Assembly (NCBI RefSeq): GCF_000143415.4
Contig: NW_003314274.1
Span: 2,605,859-2,669,858, forward strand
From: Selaginella moellendorffii
Taxonomy: Eukaryota; Streptophyta; Lycopodiopsida; Selaginellales; Selaginellaceae
Direction of reading: 5' to 3'
DNA: 64,000 nt
Under the pieces are notes generated by a model, which did no database searches, was not told the DNA's origin, and saw nothing but the letters and a program-made list of their open reading frames with translations. Position numbers and translations under genes: made by a program. Positions 21,648 to 32,659 of the stretch are shown one piece after another (positions within the stretch are counted from its first letter, which is position 1; each line of letters starts with the position of its first letter).

Positions 21648-23126
21648 CCTGCAAAACCTGCTCCTAGCGGAACGGGTAGTGTGGGTCATTGCTTCCATTG
21701 TGGAGAGTCGGGACATAGGTCCTCAGAATGCCCCAACAAGCATAAGACAAGGTCTCGGGTTAATGTCATGAGGGAAGACGGTGGTGGTGAAGCCGAGTTG
21801 GTCAATGCAGACTATGAGGAAGAAGAGGTGAGTAACTTTCGTTGCTTTCCTCAAGCTTTTCTTGTAGTCAATGCAAACACTGATCCGTTAATGTATCTGG
21901 TAGGCTTTGTCCGTGGACACCGAATCCGAGTGATGATTGACACGGGAGCTACGCACAGCGTGATATCCGAAGACTTAGTTAAGTTGTTAGGATTGAATGC
22001 TGAGCAAATGTCGCCTATGCACTTCCGGTTTGCGGAAGGTGGGCAAGTAGCCAGAAAGTTTGTAAGTGATGTTCCAATAAAGATATCCAAGTGGAAAGAA
22101 AGAGTGGACTTGGTAGTGTTGAAGATACCAGATTTTCAGATGGTGTTTGGTATGGATTTCTTCAACAAGTATATAAAAGGGATTTATGGTGCTGGACAAA
22201 GTTGTATCACGTTGAAGTCAAAAGGACATCCTGATGTATCCTTTCAGTTGCAAAAGCGTTCCTCAAAAGATTGGGATGCAAAGTTCCTGACTGCGAGGGC
22301 CATTCAAAAAGCAGCTAAGAGGGGATGTCAGACCTTTTGGGTTCAAGTGATGGAAGCTGAGGGTATTGGTGACTCAGTACGAATCGGCGACGGGGTTGAT
22401 CCTGTACCAAAAAGGATATTGGAGTTGTTGGCGAGGAATCAGGATATCTTTCCGAAGGATTTGCCGCCAGGGCTACCTCCTAGCCGTGAGGTTGATCATC
22501 GGATTGAGATTATTCCGGGTTCTAAACCACCTATGAAAGCTCCATATCGGTTGAACATCAAGGAGATGGCTGAACTCAAGAAGCAACTCACGGAGCTTCT
22601 TGACAAAGGTCATATCCGACCAAGCAAGTCACCTTATGGAGCGCCGGTCCTCTTCGTTATAAAAAAGGATGGAACCATGAGGATGTGTATTGACTATCGG
22701 GCACTCAATAAGATCACGGTTAAAAACAGTTATCCTTTGCCTCGCATTGATGACTTGTTTGACCAACTCTTAAATGCTAAGTATTTTACGCGACTTGATT
22801 TGCGGTCTGGATATCATCAGATACGGGTGGCGGATCAGGATGTGGAGAAAACAGCCTTTAAGACTCGGTACGGATCTTATGAGTTCCTTGTCATGCCATT
22901 CGGGTTATGCAATGCTCCGGCAACGTTCAGCACTATGATGGATAGAATATTCGGAGATTATTTGGATGCATTTGTCGTCCTGTATATTGACGATGTTCTA
23001 GTCTTTAGTGAAACGTTGGAGGATCATTTGAAACACTTGGAGCTGGTGTTTCAGAAATTGCGCGAACACAAACTGTATGCTAAGGAAAGTAAATGCGCTG
23101 TTGGTCAATTGCGCGTAAACTTTCTA
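21648..23126 (+). pseudogene. pol: Gypsy A: zinc knuckle, protease and reverse transcriptase (truncated)
   Basis: Continuation of the gag frame after F1. A CCHC zinc knuckle (21,690-21,731, [14 protein letters not shown]) binds element RNA. A retropepsin-type aspartic protease follows, with DTGA at 21,939-21,950 and a FGMDF flap region near 22,147. A Ty3/gypsy reverse transcriptase begins near 22,500, with [17 protein letters not shown] and the catalytic YIDD at 22,983-22,994 intact. The frame stays open until it is cut after about 23,126, within the segment [13 protein letters not shown]. There it is joined to an inverted TRIM-type PBS and LTR, so RNase H and integrase are absent. The last 50 codons of the open frame come from that LTR. 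Confidence 0.88.
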
Positions 23127-23134
23127 ATACCAAC

Positions 23135-23296
23135 TGTAGCGCACCTTATCTCTCTCCCCTTAAGCCAACTAGAAAAGGGGCAATTGCTTGATGAGAGAGC
23201 CCTTAGTGGCTATTTTATCCCCATTTATCCCCCAAGGTTCCAAAGATCCATGGTGACAGTATATCCAAATCTCATCCCATGATCACATGCGCTACA
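23135..23296 (-). repeat. TRIM-type LTR of element H, between PPT and PBS
   Basis: A 162-bp LTR in minus orientation. On its 5' side (23,297-23,310) lies the purine tract of a 3' internal end. On its 3' side (23,134-23,127) lies GTTGGTAT, the start of a PBS. A single LTR with internal sequence of both kinds is what unequal recombination between tandem elements leaves. Confidence 0.7.
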
Positions 23297-23424
23297 CTCA
23301 CCCCCCCTTCAGAGATGTCAATGTCCTCATTGACTATTGACTAACAACCCCTACTGAGCCAAGGGGAACCAGCACCTCCATTTCCGCACTCAATCTACCA
23401 ATCCTTCCATTGTGTAGACTAGCT
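23297..23424 (-). mobile_element. 3' internal part of TRIM-type element H
   Basis: Matches the 3' interior of the complete TRIM (GACATTGACATCTCTGAAGG, then GGTTCCCCTTGGCT in minus orientation). It ends at the TAGCT duplication that flanks solo LTR G. Confidence 0.7.
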
Positions 23425-24591
23425 TGTAAGCCACAAATTTTTCCTTTCCAATTTGCCAGCTTACCTCGTCTGTCCGACCAACTCTGCCTTGGCTTGTGCT
23501 AAGTTCCCTCGCCAAGGTTCTCGCCTATGGTACCAGCTCCTACTTGGTTCTACTTGGTTTCAGCTACTCACTGCACGAGCAACGGAGTGTTAGCCATCCA
23601 TCTACGGATTCCCAAATCTCTCCCAATCCCCCTCCCCGGGTTAGACTGGACTTAAGGTTCGGCTACACTCCCCGCAGGCACAAGCAGCCAAGCACACCAA
23701 GCCTCCAGATTCCTAACACCCCTTGGTACCACAAGACTTGATCATGGGACCCTCTAAATCCCAAGCCTTGGGTGCAGCACTTGCTTCGGGACGTCGGGGC
23801 GAAACACCGTGGCCTAACGGCCCGGTATGGGTACCTCTACCCCCCCTCTTCCATCCCGAAGGGAAGGCCCAAGCCCCTGGAAGGGCAAGGACCAATGAGC
23901 CACAAGGTACTCAAGTGGGGCACCACTCCACCTGAGCCGGGAGCACCGCAGTCGGTTTCCCTTTCGGGAGTGGGAGCTGCTCTTGAGCACTTCCTTGGAT
24001 GGCCCCTCCGGCACCAGCCAAGTCCATGCTCACTCCCACCCAAGGCCCCTCGGTCCCAGTCTCAACCTCAAGTCGGTTTGGAAGCCCAACTGGAGAGTCC
24101 CTTCAAAACTGGTTCCTAGACCTCACTATCCCTACTATACTTTTGGAACCCCCTGCAGCCCCCCCCCCCCCCCCCCCCTGGGAAACGCACGCTTTGGGCT
24201 TTCACCCCTTGACCCGTATTAGTATTTGGACTTAGTCTCTGGCTCAATCTCGGACCCGATTTCGGATCCGACTTCGGATTCGGTCTCGGACTCGATCTCG
24301 GACCCGATCTCGGACCCGACCTCGGACTCGACCTCGGACTCGACCTCGGACTCGGTCTCGGACCCGATTTCGGATCTCGGACTCCGTCTCGAACTCGGTC
24401 TCGAACTCGGACTTGAACTCGGTCCCCGAGTCGGTCTCAGACTCGATTCCGGACTCTATCTCGAACTCGGTCCTAGAGTCGGTCTTGGACTCGATCCTCG
24501 ACTTGGTCCCATCCGATGAACTCTTTGTCATTTTGGTCAAGCTTTTAGGGATCCTTTAGCCTACGACATCTCGGGGAGTCGGTTCCTTACA
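23425..24591 (-). mobile_element. Solo LTR G inside TRIM-type element, TSD TAGCT
   Basis: A 1,167-bp LTR, TGTAAGGAACC...GTGGCTTACA in minus orientation, flanked by TAGCT at 23,420-23,424 and 24,592-24,596. It interrupts the H leader at the same base where the complete TRIM reads AGCTG. It contains the GAGTCC minisatellite (about 24,235-24,512), the core box (24,207-24,189) and TATAGTAGGG (24,139-24,130), with a run of about 20 C on the + strand between them. Its 3' third recurs at 57,434-57,751. Confidence 0.85.
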
Positions 24592-24596
24592 TAGCT

Positions 24597-24818
24597 ATTC
24601 CATGTGAGGCAACTAGTCATCCACCCGTACCGCAGTCCCACGGTGGACACATTCGTCCGTGGATACTCCACACAAGAGGAAGGACATACGCATGGATGCC
24701 CAATACGTACGATTTCAAATTTAGGGGTAGGAATATACTTTGCTCAAGGGTATATTATACTTTTAAGTAGCCACTAATCAATGGGAATCGAACCCGTGCC
24801 ATTTGCTCTGATACCAAC
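24597..24818 (-). mobile_element. TRIM-type leader of H, right arm
   Basis: Inverted copy of 16,959-17,185, with the same PBS and leader; it ends at the G LTR duplication. Confidence 0.7.
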
Positions 24819-25471
24819 TGTAGCGCACGTGGTTTTGACCCTTTATCCTATGGTGATTTACCATAGGATAACACTACGAAGCGGAACCTAAACCCTCTTT
24901 GTGCCACGTGACAGATGCCACGTGTCACATGCCACGTGTCCATGCCACGTGTCCATAGGAACCTGAGGTTCAGGGCCTTGGGCCACTGAACGAAGGAATG
25001 GTGCCAAACTCCCAAGCGTGACGCCAAGGAGTGATGGAACTGAACCACAAAGCAACTCCCGAGCATACAACCCAAGGAGCGAAGGGACAGGGGCCCGGAG
25101 CGACTTGGAACAGTCCTAGAGCAACCAGCATCCCAATGCCAGGACCAGCACACAAAACGGAGCCAAACGGAGTCTGGCGCTATTTCAGCATACCGGTGGC
25201 CTAACACGAGGACATGGGTACTCCACTAGCTAGCATGGAATGGAACTTGGGCTTAGACCCAAGCCGGACGCAGAACAAGGACAGGCACGCAAGCGGGAGC
25301 TAGACTATGCCTCAGGTTGGTCGGCCATGCCCGACCTACCCACTATCCCTACTATACATTTGGAACCCCCCACAGCCCCCTCCCCCCCCTTGAGGAACAC
25401 ACGCTTTGGGCTTTCACCCCAAGCCTCCCTTAGTATCAGGAGTTAGTCTCTGGGACAAGCTCGAAACTTAC
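24819..25471 (-). repeat. A-type LTR of element H, right arm
   Basis: Inverted counterpart of 16,309-16,958 (653 bp), with the hairpin (24,844-24,870), four GCCACGTG motifs (about 24,902-24,952) and the core box. It directly abuts B LTR R2. Confidence 0.65.
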
Positions 25472-25968
25472 TAAATATGGAATGTCCTTAGATTGCGAAT
25501 TTGGACATGGGACGAACACCATTGTGTTCAGGACGATCTCTACATTCCGTAGATGTGCCAAATGAGCAAATCTGGACACTTTCCATAAATAGCATTTGGG
25601 ACCGAAATGAGACTAACACAAAGGGCATGATAGCGAGGGTGTTTGGCAGACACGGTAAGCTATTATGTAGCGATATTGAGGGACCAATCTCAATACGCGA
25701 GGGTTCTTGTCAAGCCAGTGCAAGACAGAGCAAAAGAGAACTAAAAAGCCAGGCCAAGTATGCTTGGCTGAATAGACACTTAGGAATTCCGTCCTTATGC
25801 TCATCTGGCCAAGTACAGATGCAAAGCCCAGTTTACTAACACTTGAACAAGAGGGGCTGATAAAAGGTCCAGCAATACCGACCTTCTGCCATCGTGGCAA
25901 TAAGGTAAGAGTGTCCGTAAGGACTGGTCAACAGGTAATTTTTGATACCTGCAGTCACATTCGCGACA
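25472..25968 (-). repeat. B-family LTR (R2), 3' LTR of the right B element
   Basis: 497 bp in minus orientation, starting TGTCGCGAATGTGACT at 25,968. It is preceded in its own orientation by the purine tract AACGGGGGGAGAG. Confidence 0.75.
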
Positions 25969-28900
25969 CTCTCCCCCCGTTGGGAAGATCGACGTCCTCG
26001 TCAATGCATACTCGAGTCTAGAATACCGCCAAGGAAACAACTCCAGAAAAAAGTTCACGGTACTCACACTATGTGAGAAATGCACCAACTTAAATGAGTT
26101 AGGAGGCAACCTCTTTGTCTAATGCGGATGCGCTACCAGCTCAGACACCTTCCGGCCGTCGCCGACAAGGAAATAACCAACGGAGTCAGCCACCCTTGTT
26201 GCTCTGGGAGTCACCCAGCGTACAAAAGTGTGATATGCCCCTGCCCGCAGAGACATAGAGAGAGAAGCCAGAGGCCCCAACCCTCCTGAGCAAAGAAACC
26301 AAACCCGTCGGTAAGGTTTAGATAGACTACTATCAACAGGCAGTTTAGAGTTGTTTACACGGTCACGCCCTTTCACCGAAATAAGGAACATCGACAGAGA
26401 GGCGGGTTATGTGACCAGTCGACAGTAGCTACCCCATGACTAGAGATTTCACCATGCACACGAAGTGCCGAAGCCAGTCTGCCTATACTGGCCCAAACTC
26501 AAAGAGCAATAAATGGACAATATCAAAGTCAGAGACAATGATATCTGAGAAGCTTAATTACCAGTGAATATAGCTTAGATTAGAACACAAAAGTATTCCA
26601 AATAAGTTATCATCCGATAAACTAGTATTACAGTATAGGAACCACCAAGATCACTATAATTGGTAAACATAGGAATCACTATCCAACAACATTCAATAGC
26701 TAGTATATTATCAAGGAAACTCAATGATGAAACTTAACTACCGAAGATAGTAGACAGTAAGCCAACAACTTACTTGAGAGAACTCAAAGAACACAAAGTA
26801 TCATTGACTAACAAGCACAATGCTCGCGAATGTATCACCCAAGGGAAATAACATCCAAATCTATCAAAACTAACTCGAGCAACAATCAACAGAAGAGAAT
26901 GAATGTGGTAAGACCAACAAACACTCATGTCTGCCAACTATCACAAAAGCCAATCTGAATAGATCCCAGCCAACAACACCAAGGAACTCAAGTTGCCTAA
27001 GCAAGTGTTAACAACATCCTACTGATGTCTCAAGCCCCAAAGACCAAACCAAAGCAAACCACAAAGAACATGTGGTATTGCAAAAAGCCATAAGCTATCA
27101 AAGAGAACAACTAACCATCATGAAAGATCATCAATCATTTTATCAATAAAGAGATGCAAAATCACCGTTTAAGAAGGAATCCACCATTCCGAAGAATAGC
27201 AAATCATTCTACATCAACGATAATCAAGCAAAACCTTCGACAAGGATAATCAATTATCCTAGATGATAGTCAATCATCACCAATGATTGCTAGATGCAAA
27301 TACTAACTTCAACATCGAAGCTAAAGAGCCAAAAATGCCTTCCCCAACAACTTCTAACAAATGGAACAATGAGCATAAAACTCAAAGAACCAAAGCTCGA
27401 AGAAGCCTATAGCCAAGTCTTGCCTAATAATGATCACGAGTCTCATAGAAGCTAACTTCAATGCTAAAGAAGAAATTATGGTGCAATCCACAATGTCTTC
27501 TTCAACACATCCATAAGCCAAACTTCATAATGCCAAAGCTAATGAAGAGCATTTCTGCATCAATCTAAAAGCTAAGCACAATGGAGCTATGCTCAACAAG
27601 TGATCACTAAACGATCCTCCGTGAATCCATCTATAGCAAGACATAACTCACTTCGGAACAAGCACAAGGGAATCATCAATGATCAATATAGTCCAATTCA
27701 AACCCAATAAGGATTCAAACTTCCCAATGTCGATCACTAACTCTTCCGCTTGTAGAGTTAGCATAGTTCACGACTGAATCACTTTTCAAGGAAAAGCTAA
27801 AGCTCAACCCCTACTAAACAATCTTATCTAGAACACAACTAACTCATACTTGCCACTCAGTTCATTTGAATGTCCATACAGTTGCTAACTAGCAAATGCA
27901 TGAATGCCAACAACATAGAGTTACAACCAAATCATCAACACTATCTTCATCAAGCCTAATGAAACTCAATATCAATCCTAAGGAGAGATATCTCATTTCA
28001 CCTTGAATCTCAACCTCAATAATGTCAACGACAAGGCATCACTTCAATGCCATCAACACCATAACAAAGCTAGAAGAAAGCACAAGTGAATCACCACTCA
28101 AAACTCTCCAGCAACAAAGCTAACCAAAGTCGGAGATACTTTACTCAGTATCCAAGACCAATTTCTCAACAATACTCAGTCACAGATAACACTTCCTCAA
28201 GGAGTGAATCACCATGTCCAAGACTCAATGAAATCCAACACCACGAACTAAACGCAACCAAATGATATCAACAAAGATAGAGTCGACATGCCAACATGGA
28301 AAACCCATGTAAGTCTAACGACACGATTCTCTGCAATACCATCCGGTAAAGCAAGCCCACCTCTGCTAAATCATCATCGAGCAAAGCAAGTGTCAACAGT
28401 CCTCGACAAAGTCTATAAGCAATCACTAGTCGCAAAGCAACTAACAATCACTCCTCAACTTGCGTTCACAAGACTCAACACTAAACTCATATCATCGAGT
28501 CATATACTCATCCAATATGAACGTAATACCTCAGGTAAAAGATAAAAGTTCATAGACAAGCACAAACTAAATGACCACTCGAATCCAACTCAACCGCAAT
28601 AAGCTCACTAATGCATTTAGTCAATAGCTCTGAGCATGCCTTGAAGAGGCTAGCTATGCATGATCAACACTCAGTCGAAACTAAAGTGAAGACCATGAGA
28701 TGGACTCATATTGGTACACAACCTCCTCATAGACAAAGCTATAGTACGGGTACCAACATCTCAACCTCAAACAACTAAGTTGGACATCACCATCCTCAGC
28801 CAAGGTGCAGGGCTACCAAGACTAAGTCAAGATCAGTGAGAGCTCACTACTCTCATAGAGTCTTAGCGAAATGCAAGGTGCAACCTGCCACCGAGTATAA

Positions 28901-30644
28901 TGCTACAAAAGAAAGGCATAAGAGTCACCTTTCTTAGAAAAGCGCGACGGCCACTTTTCTACACCAACTCCAGACTCTATCCAACTCAATTGCCTTAGCC
29001 CCAAAAGTTAGCATCCCTTTCAGGCCGCATCATACAAACTATTTACTAAGGTTCAAGCCAACCAAAGTCAACTCCAACCTCTTCACTAGTTTGTACTGGC
29101 CTTCGAAAAACGGAATGGTTTTCGGACAAAATGATCAATAGATCAGCCATTGGAAAAGTCTAAGAAAATTTGTGGAAAATTTCCCATCCTAGAGAAAGAA
29201 TGACTCTCAGTCCAGGATTGCAAACTTTCAAGACTCAACCAACTTCCTCCTACCAACAACTTCACATAGGCTCACCTCAACACAAATTCTCATGATCGAA
29301 CAACATGCTTAAGCATCGAACATCTTTGCCCATATAACCGACATCCAACACTGACATCTGCAAAGTGCAAAATGAACATCCAAGGCTTGATCACGAAGAC
29401 CACATCTTTGGATATCCACATTGCACTAACACTCTTCTTCAATCGCCTTTAAGATCTAATGTGAAGCCGAAACATTAAGAAAAATGACATGGAAAATCAA
29501 GGTCCAAGGAAAATTCCTCATCACTTGAAATAACAATGCCACTTCCACTAACACAAGTGTTAGTGATGTCAATGCCCCAACTACACATCTTCTCCGTCCA
29601 ACAATCTACTCCAAATGCTAATGGTTCAACCGACAAGTCATAGCAAGTGAATGCTATAACCCTTTTCCAACACCTAATGGGCAAACTCAAGGAAACAAGG
29701 TACCAACTTAAGCTTAGCATAATGGACCATCTTCGAGAATTCAGTCAAAGCTACTACAATGCTACTTCGTGCAAGTAGACTTAGCTTCTCCATCAACCAC
29801 TTTGGGGTTGATCATCATTTAACCAAGCAACTTCGTAAACACATTGCTCATTATCACATGGATATGATATAGAAATCACAATGACTTGATCATCGATTGA
29901 GCAACACCACGAGCAATGCCAATGTCATTACTTCAAAGGTTTATGTGAGTATCAAGTGCCAATTCAATTCGACAAAATGCAACATAAATGCCACTCCACC
30001 AATAGAGATTTACAACACCCAACATCGCTAACTTTTGTTCACAACACGGACAAGCTCATGCCACTCTCTTTCCGACCAAACTCAACACTAATCCAACACC
30101 AAGCTACTCAAGGAGCAATAGCAAGGTTCCCCGGAAAAGAATTGAGCATTGCAACCCAAGTCTTCCAATAGCAAGCTTAGACAAAATGGTTTAGCGCTTC
30201 ACCGCTATCCATCCCACAACTCACTATTGTAAAACCACCATCTCCAACATGCATTAAGATAGGGACTCTTGAGTGCATGATGTGAATACAAGCAATGAGT
30301 TAACACCTCATTGCAGATCATCTCTCCAAGAAGAGAAAATGATTTACATATTTGATCCTTCGTCCCCGATGACTCTCTTTTCGGTCTCATCTTTGACCAA
30401 ACCTCAAGCTTGCTTTCGCACTGCCTTCAGTTCAATCGAAGAAAAGTTTATGAGAAAGCACAGCCATGACTACTTGAACCAATAGACTAATCCCTATAGT
30501 CTTAATTGTTCCACTTATAATCATGCCTAGGAAGGATCCACTAGTGCCGTGCTAAACAGCTACGAACCAGCCTATTTGATAGTAGTCTATCTAAACCTTA
30601 CCGACGGGTTTGGTTTCTTTGCTCAGGAGGGTTGGGTCTCTGGC
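25969..30644 (-). mobile_element. B-family internal region, right arm (LARD-like)
   Basis: 4.7 kb without retroelement domains. 25,969-29,322 mirrors the left arm. 29,323-30,567 is additional internal DNA that also occurs in the 49-54 kb copy. The last 77 bp before the outer LTR (30,568-30,644) is a fragment of the region at 15,444-15,520 in + orientation, that is, flipped relative to the rest of this arm. Small frames such as 28,288-28,545 are not credible genes. Confidence 0.65.
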
Positions 30645-31142
30645 TAAATATGGAATGGCCTTAGATTGCGAATTTGGACATGGGACGAACACCATTGTGT
30701 TCAGGCCACTCTCTACATTCTGTAGATATGCCAAATGAGCGAATCTAGACACTTTCCATAAATAGCATATGGGACCGAAATGAGACCAACACTAAGGGTA
30801 TGATAGCGAGGGTGTTTGGCAGATACGGTAAGCTATCATCCAGCAATATTGAGGGACTAGTCTCAATACGCGAGGGTTCTTGCCAAGCCAGTGCAAGACA
30901 GAGCAAAAGAGAACTAAAAAGCCAGGCCAAGTATGCTTGGCCAAATAGACACTTAGGAATTCCGTCCTTATGCTCTTCCGGCCAAGTACAGATGCTAAGT
31001 CCAGTTTACTAACACTTGGACAAGAGGGGCCAATAAAGGGAACCAGCAGTACCGACCTCCTGCCGTCATGGCAGTAAGGAAAGAGTGTCCGTAAGGACCG
31101 GTCGACAAGTATCTTTCGATACCCGAAGTCACATTTGCGACA
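30645..31142 (-). repeat. B-family LTR, right end of composite
   Basis: 498 bp in minus orientation. Its start, TGTCGCAAATGTGACTT, forms the right end of the composite and is followed by the target duplication GACAA at 31,143-31,147. Confidence 0.78.
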
Positions 31143-31375
31143 GACAAACACACACACACACACACACACACACAGAGAACCTTCCCGCTAGCGATGACTG
31201 ACATTCTCTCCTTGTGGTCATCCCCCCTAAAAGATATTTGAAATTTTTTATGGTCCCAAAAGTCATGACACTCCATTGTTTAATCTTAGCCATTAAATTT
31301 TGGCATATGCCCAGAATAAGTGTCCCCATCATATGCCATTATTATATCAGCTTTTTCATTTAAATATATGAGTAC
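31143..31375. repeat. R1 copy 3, right part
   Basis: Starts with GACAA and a (CA)n tract, then CCCGCTAGCGATGACTGA and TATGGTCCCAAAAGTCATGA as in copy 1, ending ATATGAGTA next to a degenerate Helitron-like hairpin and CTAG. Confidence 0.75.
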
Positions 31376-31489
31376 TAGTAGAGATCCCAGCTTTGTTAGG
31401 AGTAGTAGAAAATACTTTCAATTTGAAAATTTGTAATTGTAATTGTTTAAACTATTTCTTTTTCATGCTTTGTTATAGAATGTTTATTT

Positions 31490-32290
31490 TATAGGTTGCT
31501 ACTAAGACTTACAACTTTGATTCCAATCTGTGTATTCTACAGCTTTACCAGGTTTGTAAGTCCTTCATGCCTTTTTAATAATTTCTTTACTGCACTAACT
31601 GGTTTTTCTCATGACAAGTTTGAGCTAAGAAATCATGGATATCATGCAGTGATTGTAGCAGTGACAGTTTGGTGACCCTTCTGTGAAAATCTGCATTCAC
31701 AGTTAAGTTCTTAAGCACAATTCTCAAGAATGGAGCTCTACCTCAGCTTCACAGAAATTGCTCAATGAAAAAGCAGCACTATCAAAAAAAAATTATAAAC
31801 TAAACAACAAGGAATCAAGCAAGCACACCAAGGAAAAGAAAAAGTACACATACCTCAAGTGGTCATTAGCAACAGGAGTGGCACGAAACTGGATTGGTGC
31901 TGCGTAACATTTAAAAGGCTGCAAAACAGAGGTGAGGCACCAAACACCAAGAAAAAGAAAAAAAAAAACGAAAAAATAATCATAAGAATCATAGAACAAG
32001 AGCAAGGTAAGCCAGAAACTTGCTTAGAAATCTCAGCTGGCATAAACAGCAAAGTTTCTTACCTTGTTACTACTACCAGTTGCTACTAAGACTTACAGCT
32101 TTGATTCTAAGCTGTGCCTTCTATGGCTTTTGTTTTTCTCATGACCACAAACATCATGCAGCAATGGAAGCAGCGACAGGTTGGTGACCCTTATGCAGAA
32201 ATCCACATTTGCACTTAAGTTCTTAAGTGTTGTGTCATAACTCTCAGGAATGGAGCTCTACCTCGGCTGCATTGAAAACTAAAGAATGAT
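31490..32290. repeat. Direct duplication of about 0.2 kb, 580 bp apart
   Basis: 31,490-31,770 and 32,075-32,275 share GTTGCTACTAAGACTTACA, TTTTTCTCATGAC and AATGGAGCTCTACCTC in the same order. They lie on either side of a RING-variant exon relic and probably record tandem duplication within the E3-ligase gene. Confidence 0.6.
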
Positions 32291-32415
32291 TGAAATTAGC
32301 AAACATGAGGATGGTAAGCAAATTGTAAGATCAGTGTAAATGATGTACCTACTGACAAATCTTGCAGATGGTGTCCACTTTTTAGTTGCACCAGTGCTGC
32401 TGTTAGGTGCCAGCT

Positions 32416-32431
32416 TTGACCACGTGGTCAA
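32416..32431. promoter_or_regulatory. W-box/G-box palindrome in D LTR
   Basis: TTGACCACGTGGTCAA is a perfect 16-bp palindrome 15 bp from the LTR start. It has two inverted TTGAC (W-box core, WRKY site) around CACGTG (G-box). It is repeated at 37,022-37,037 and 46,050-46,065, and with one change at 46,668-46,683. Confidence 0.55.
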
Positions 32432-32659
32432 CATCAGTCAAAGGGAGGCTCAAGGGTATATTAAGGCATGTTAGGGTAAGGGACTTAACCTACCCTAGAG
32501 CTCATAGTGGAGTGGTGGTGCAGTGGAGCTTTTGAGGTAGCTTGGGGGTGGTTGGGTGGTGAGGAACCTCAAGAGGTGGCATAGCATAGTCTAGGGTGGC
32601 TAGATCTCTGTCTTTTTGCCCTGGATCATAACATTGGTATCAGAGAGAGGTTGGTTGCG

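Larger units (their letters stand above)
11960..31142. mobile_element. 19.2-kb palindromic composite LTR retroelement, TSD GACAA
   Basis: Both ends are the U3 start of the same LTR family (B), in opposite orientation: TGTCG at 11,960 and CGACA ending at 31,142. The 5-bp repeat GACAA flanks them, and the host R1 repeat is otherwise continuous across the site. Inside, 12,459-17,570 on the + strand is collinear with 29,322-24,207 on the minus strand: 3.35 kb of B internal DNA, a 497-bp B LTR, about 650 bp of H LTR, 227 bp of leader and 385 bp of G LTR in each arm. The right arm has about 1.3 kb more B internal DNA. In the stretches I compared by eye the arms are about 98% alike. A spacer of 6.6 kb holds gypsy A with nested insertions. 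A normal LTR element would show U3 at one end and U5 at the other. Confidence 0.75.

Noticed and set aside
23125-23282. C-terminal 50 codons of the gypsy A frame as RT sequence
   Set aside because: They are an accidental reading of an inverted TRIM LTR; the same peptide appears at 20,246-20,431 on the minus strand.
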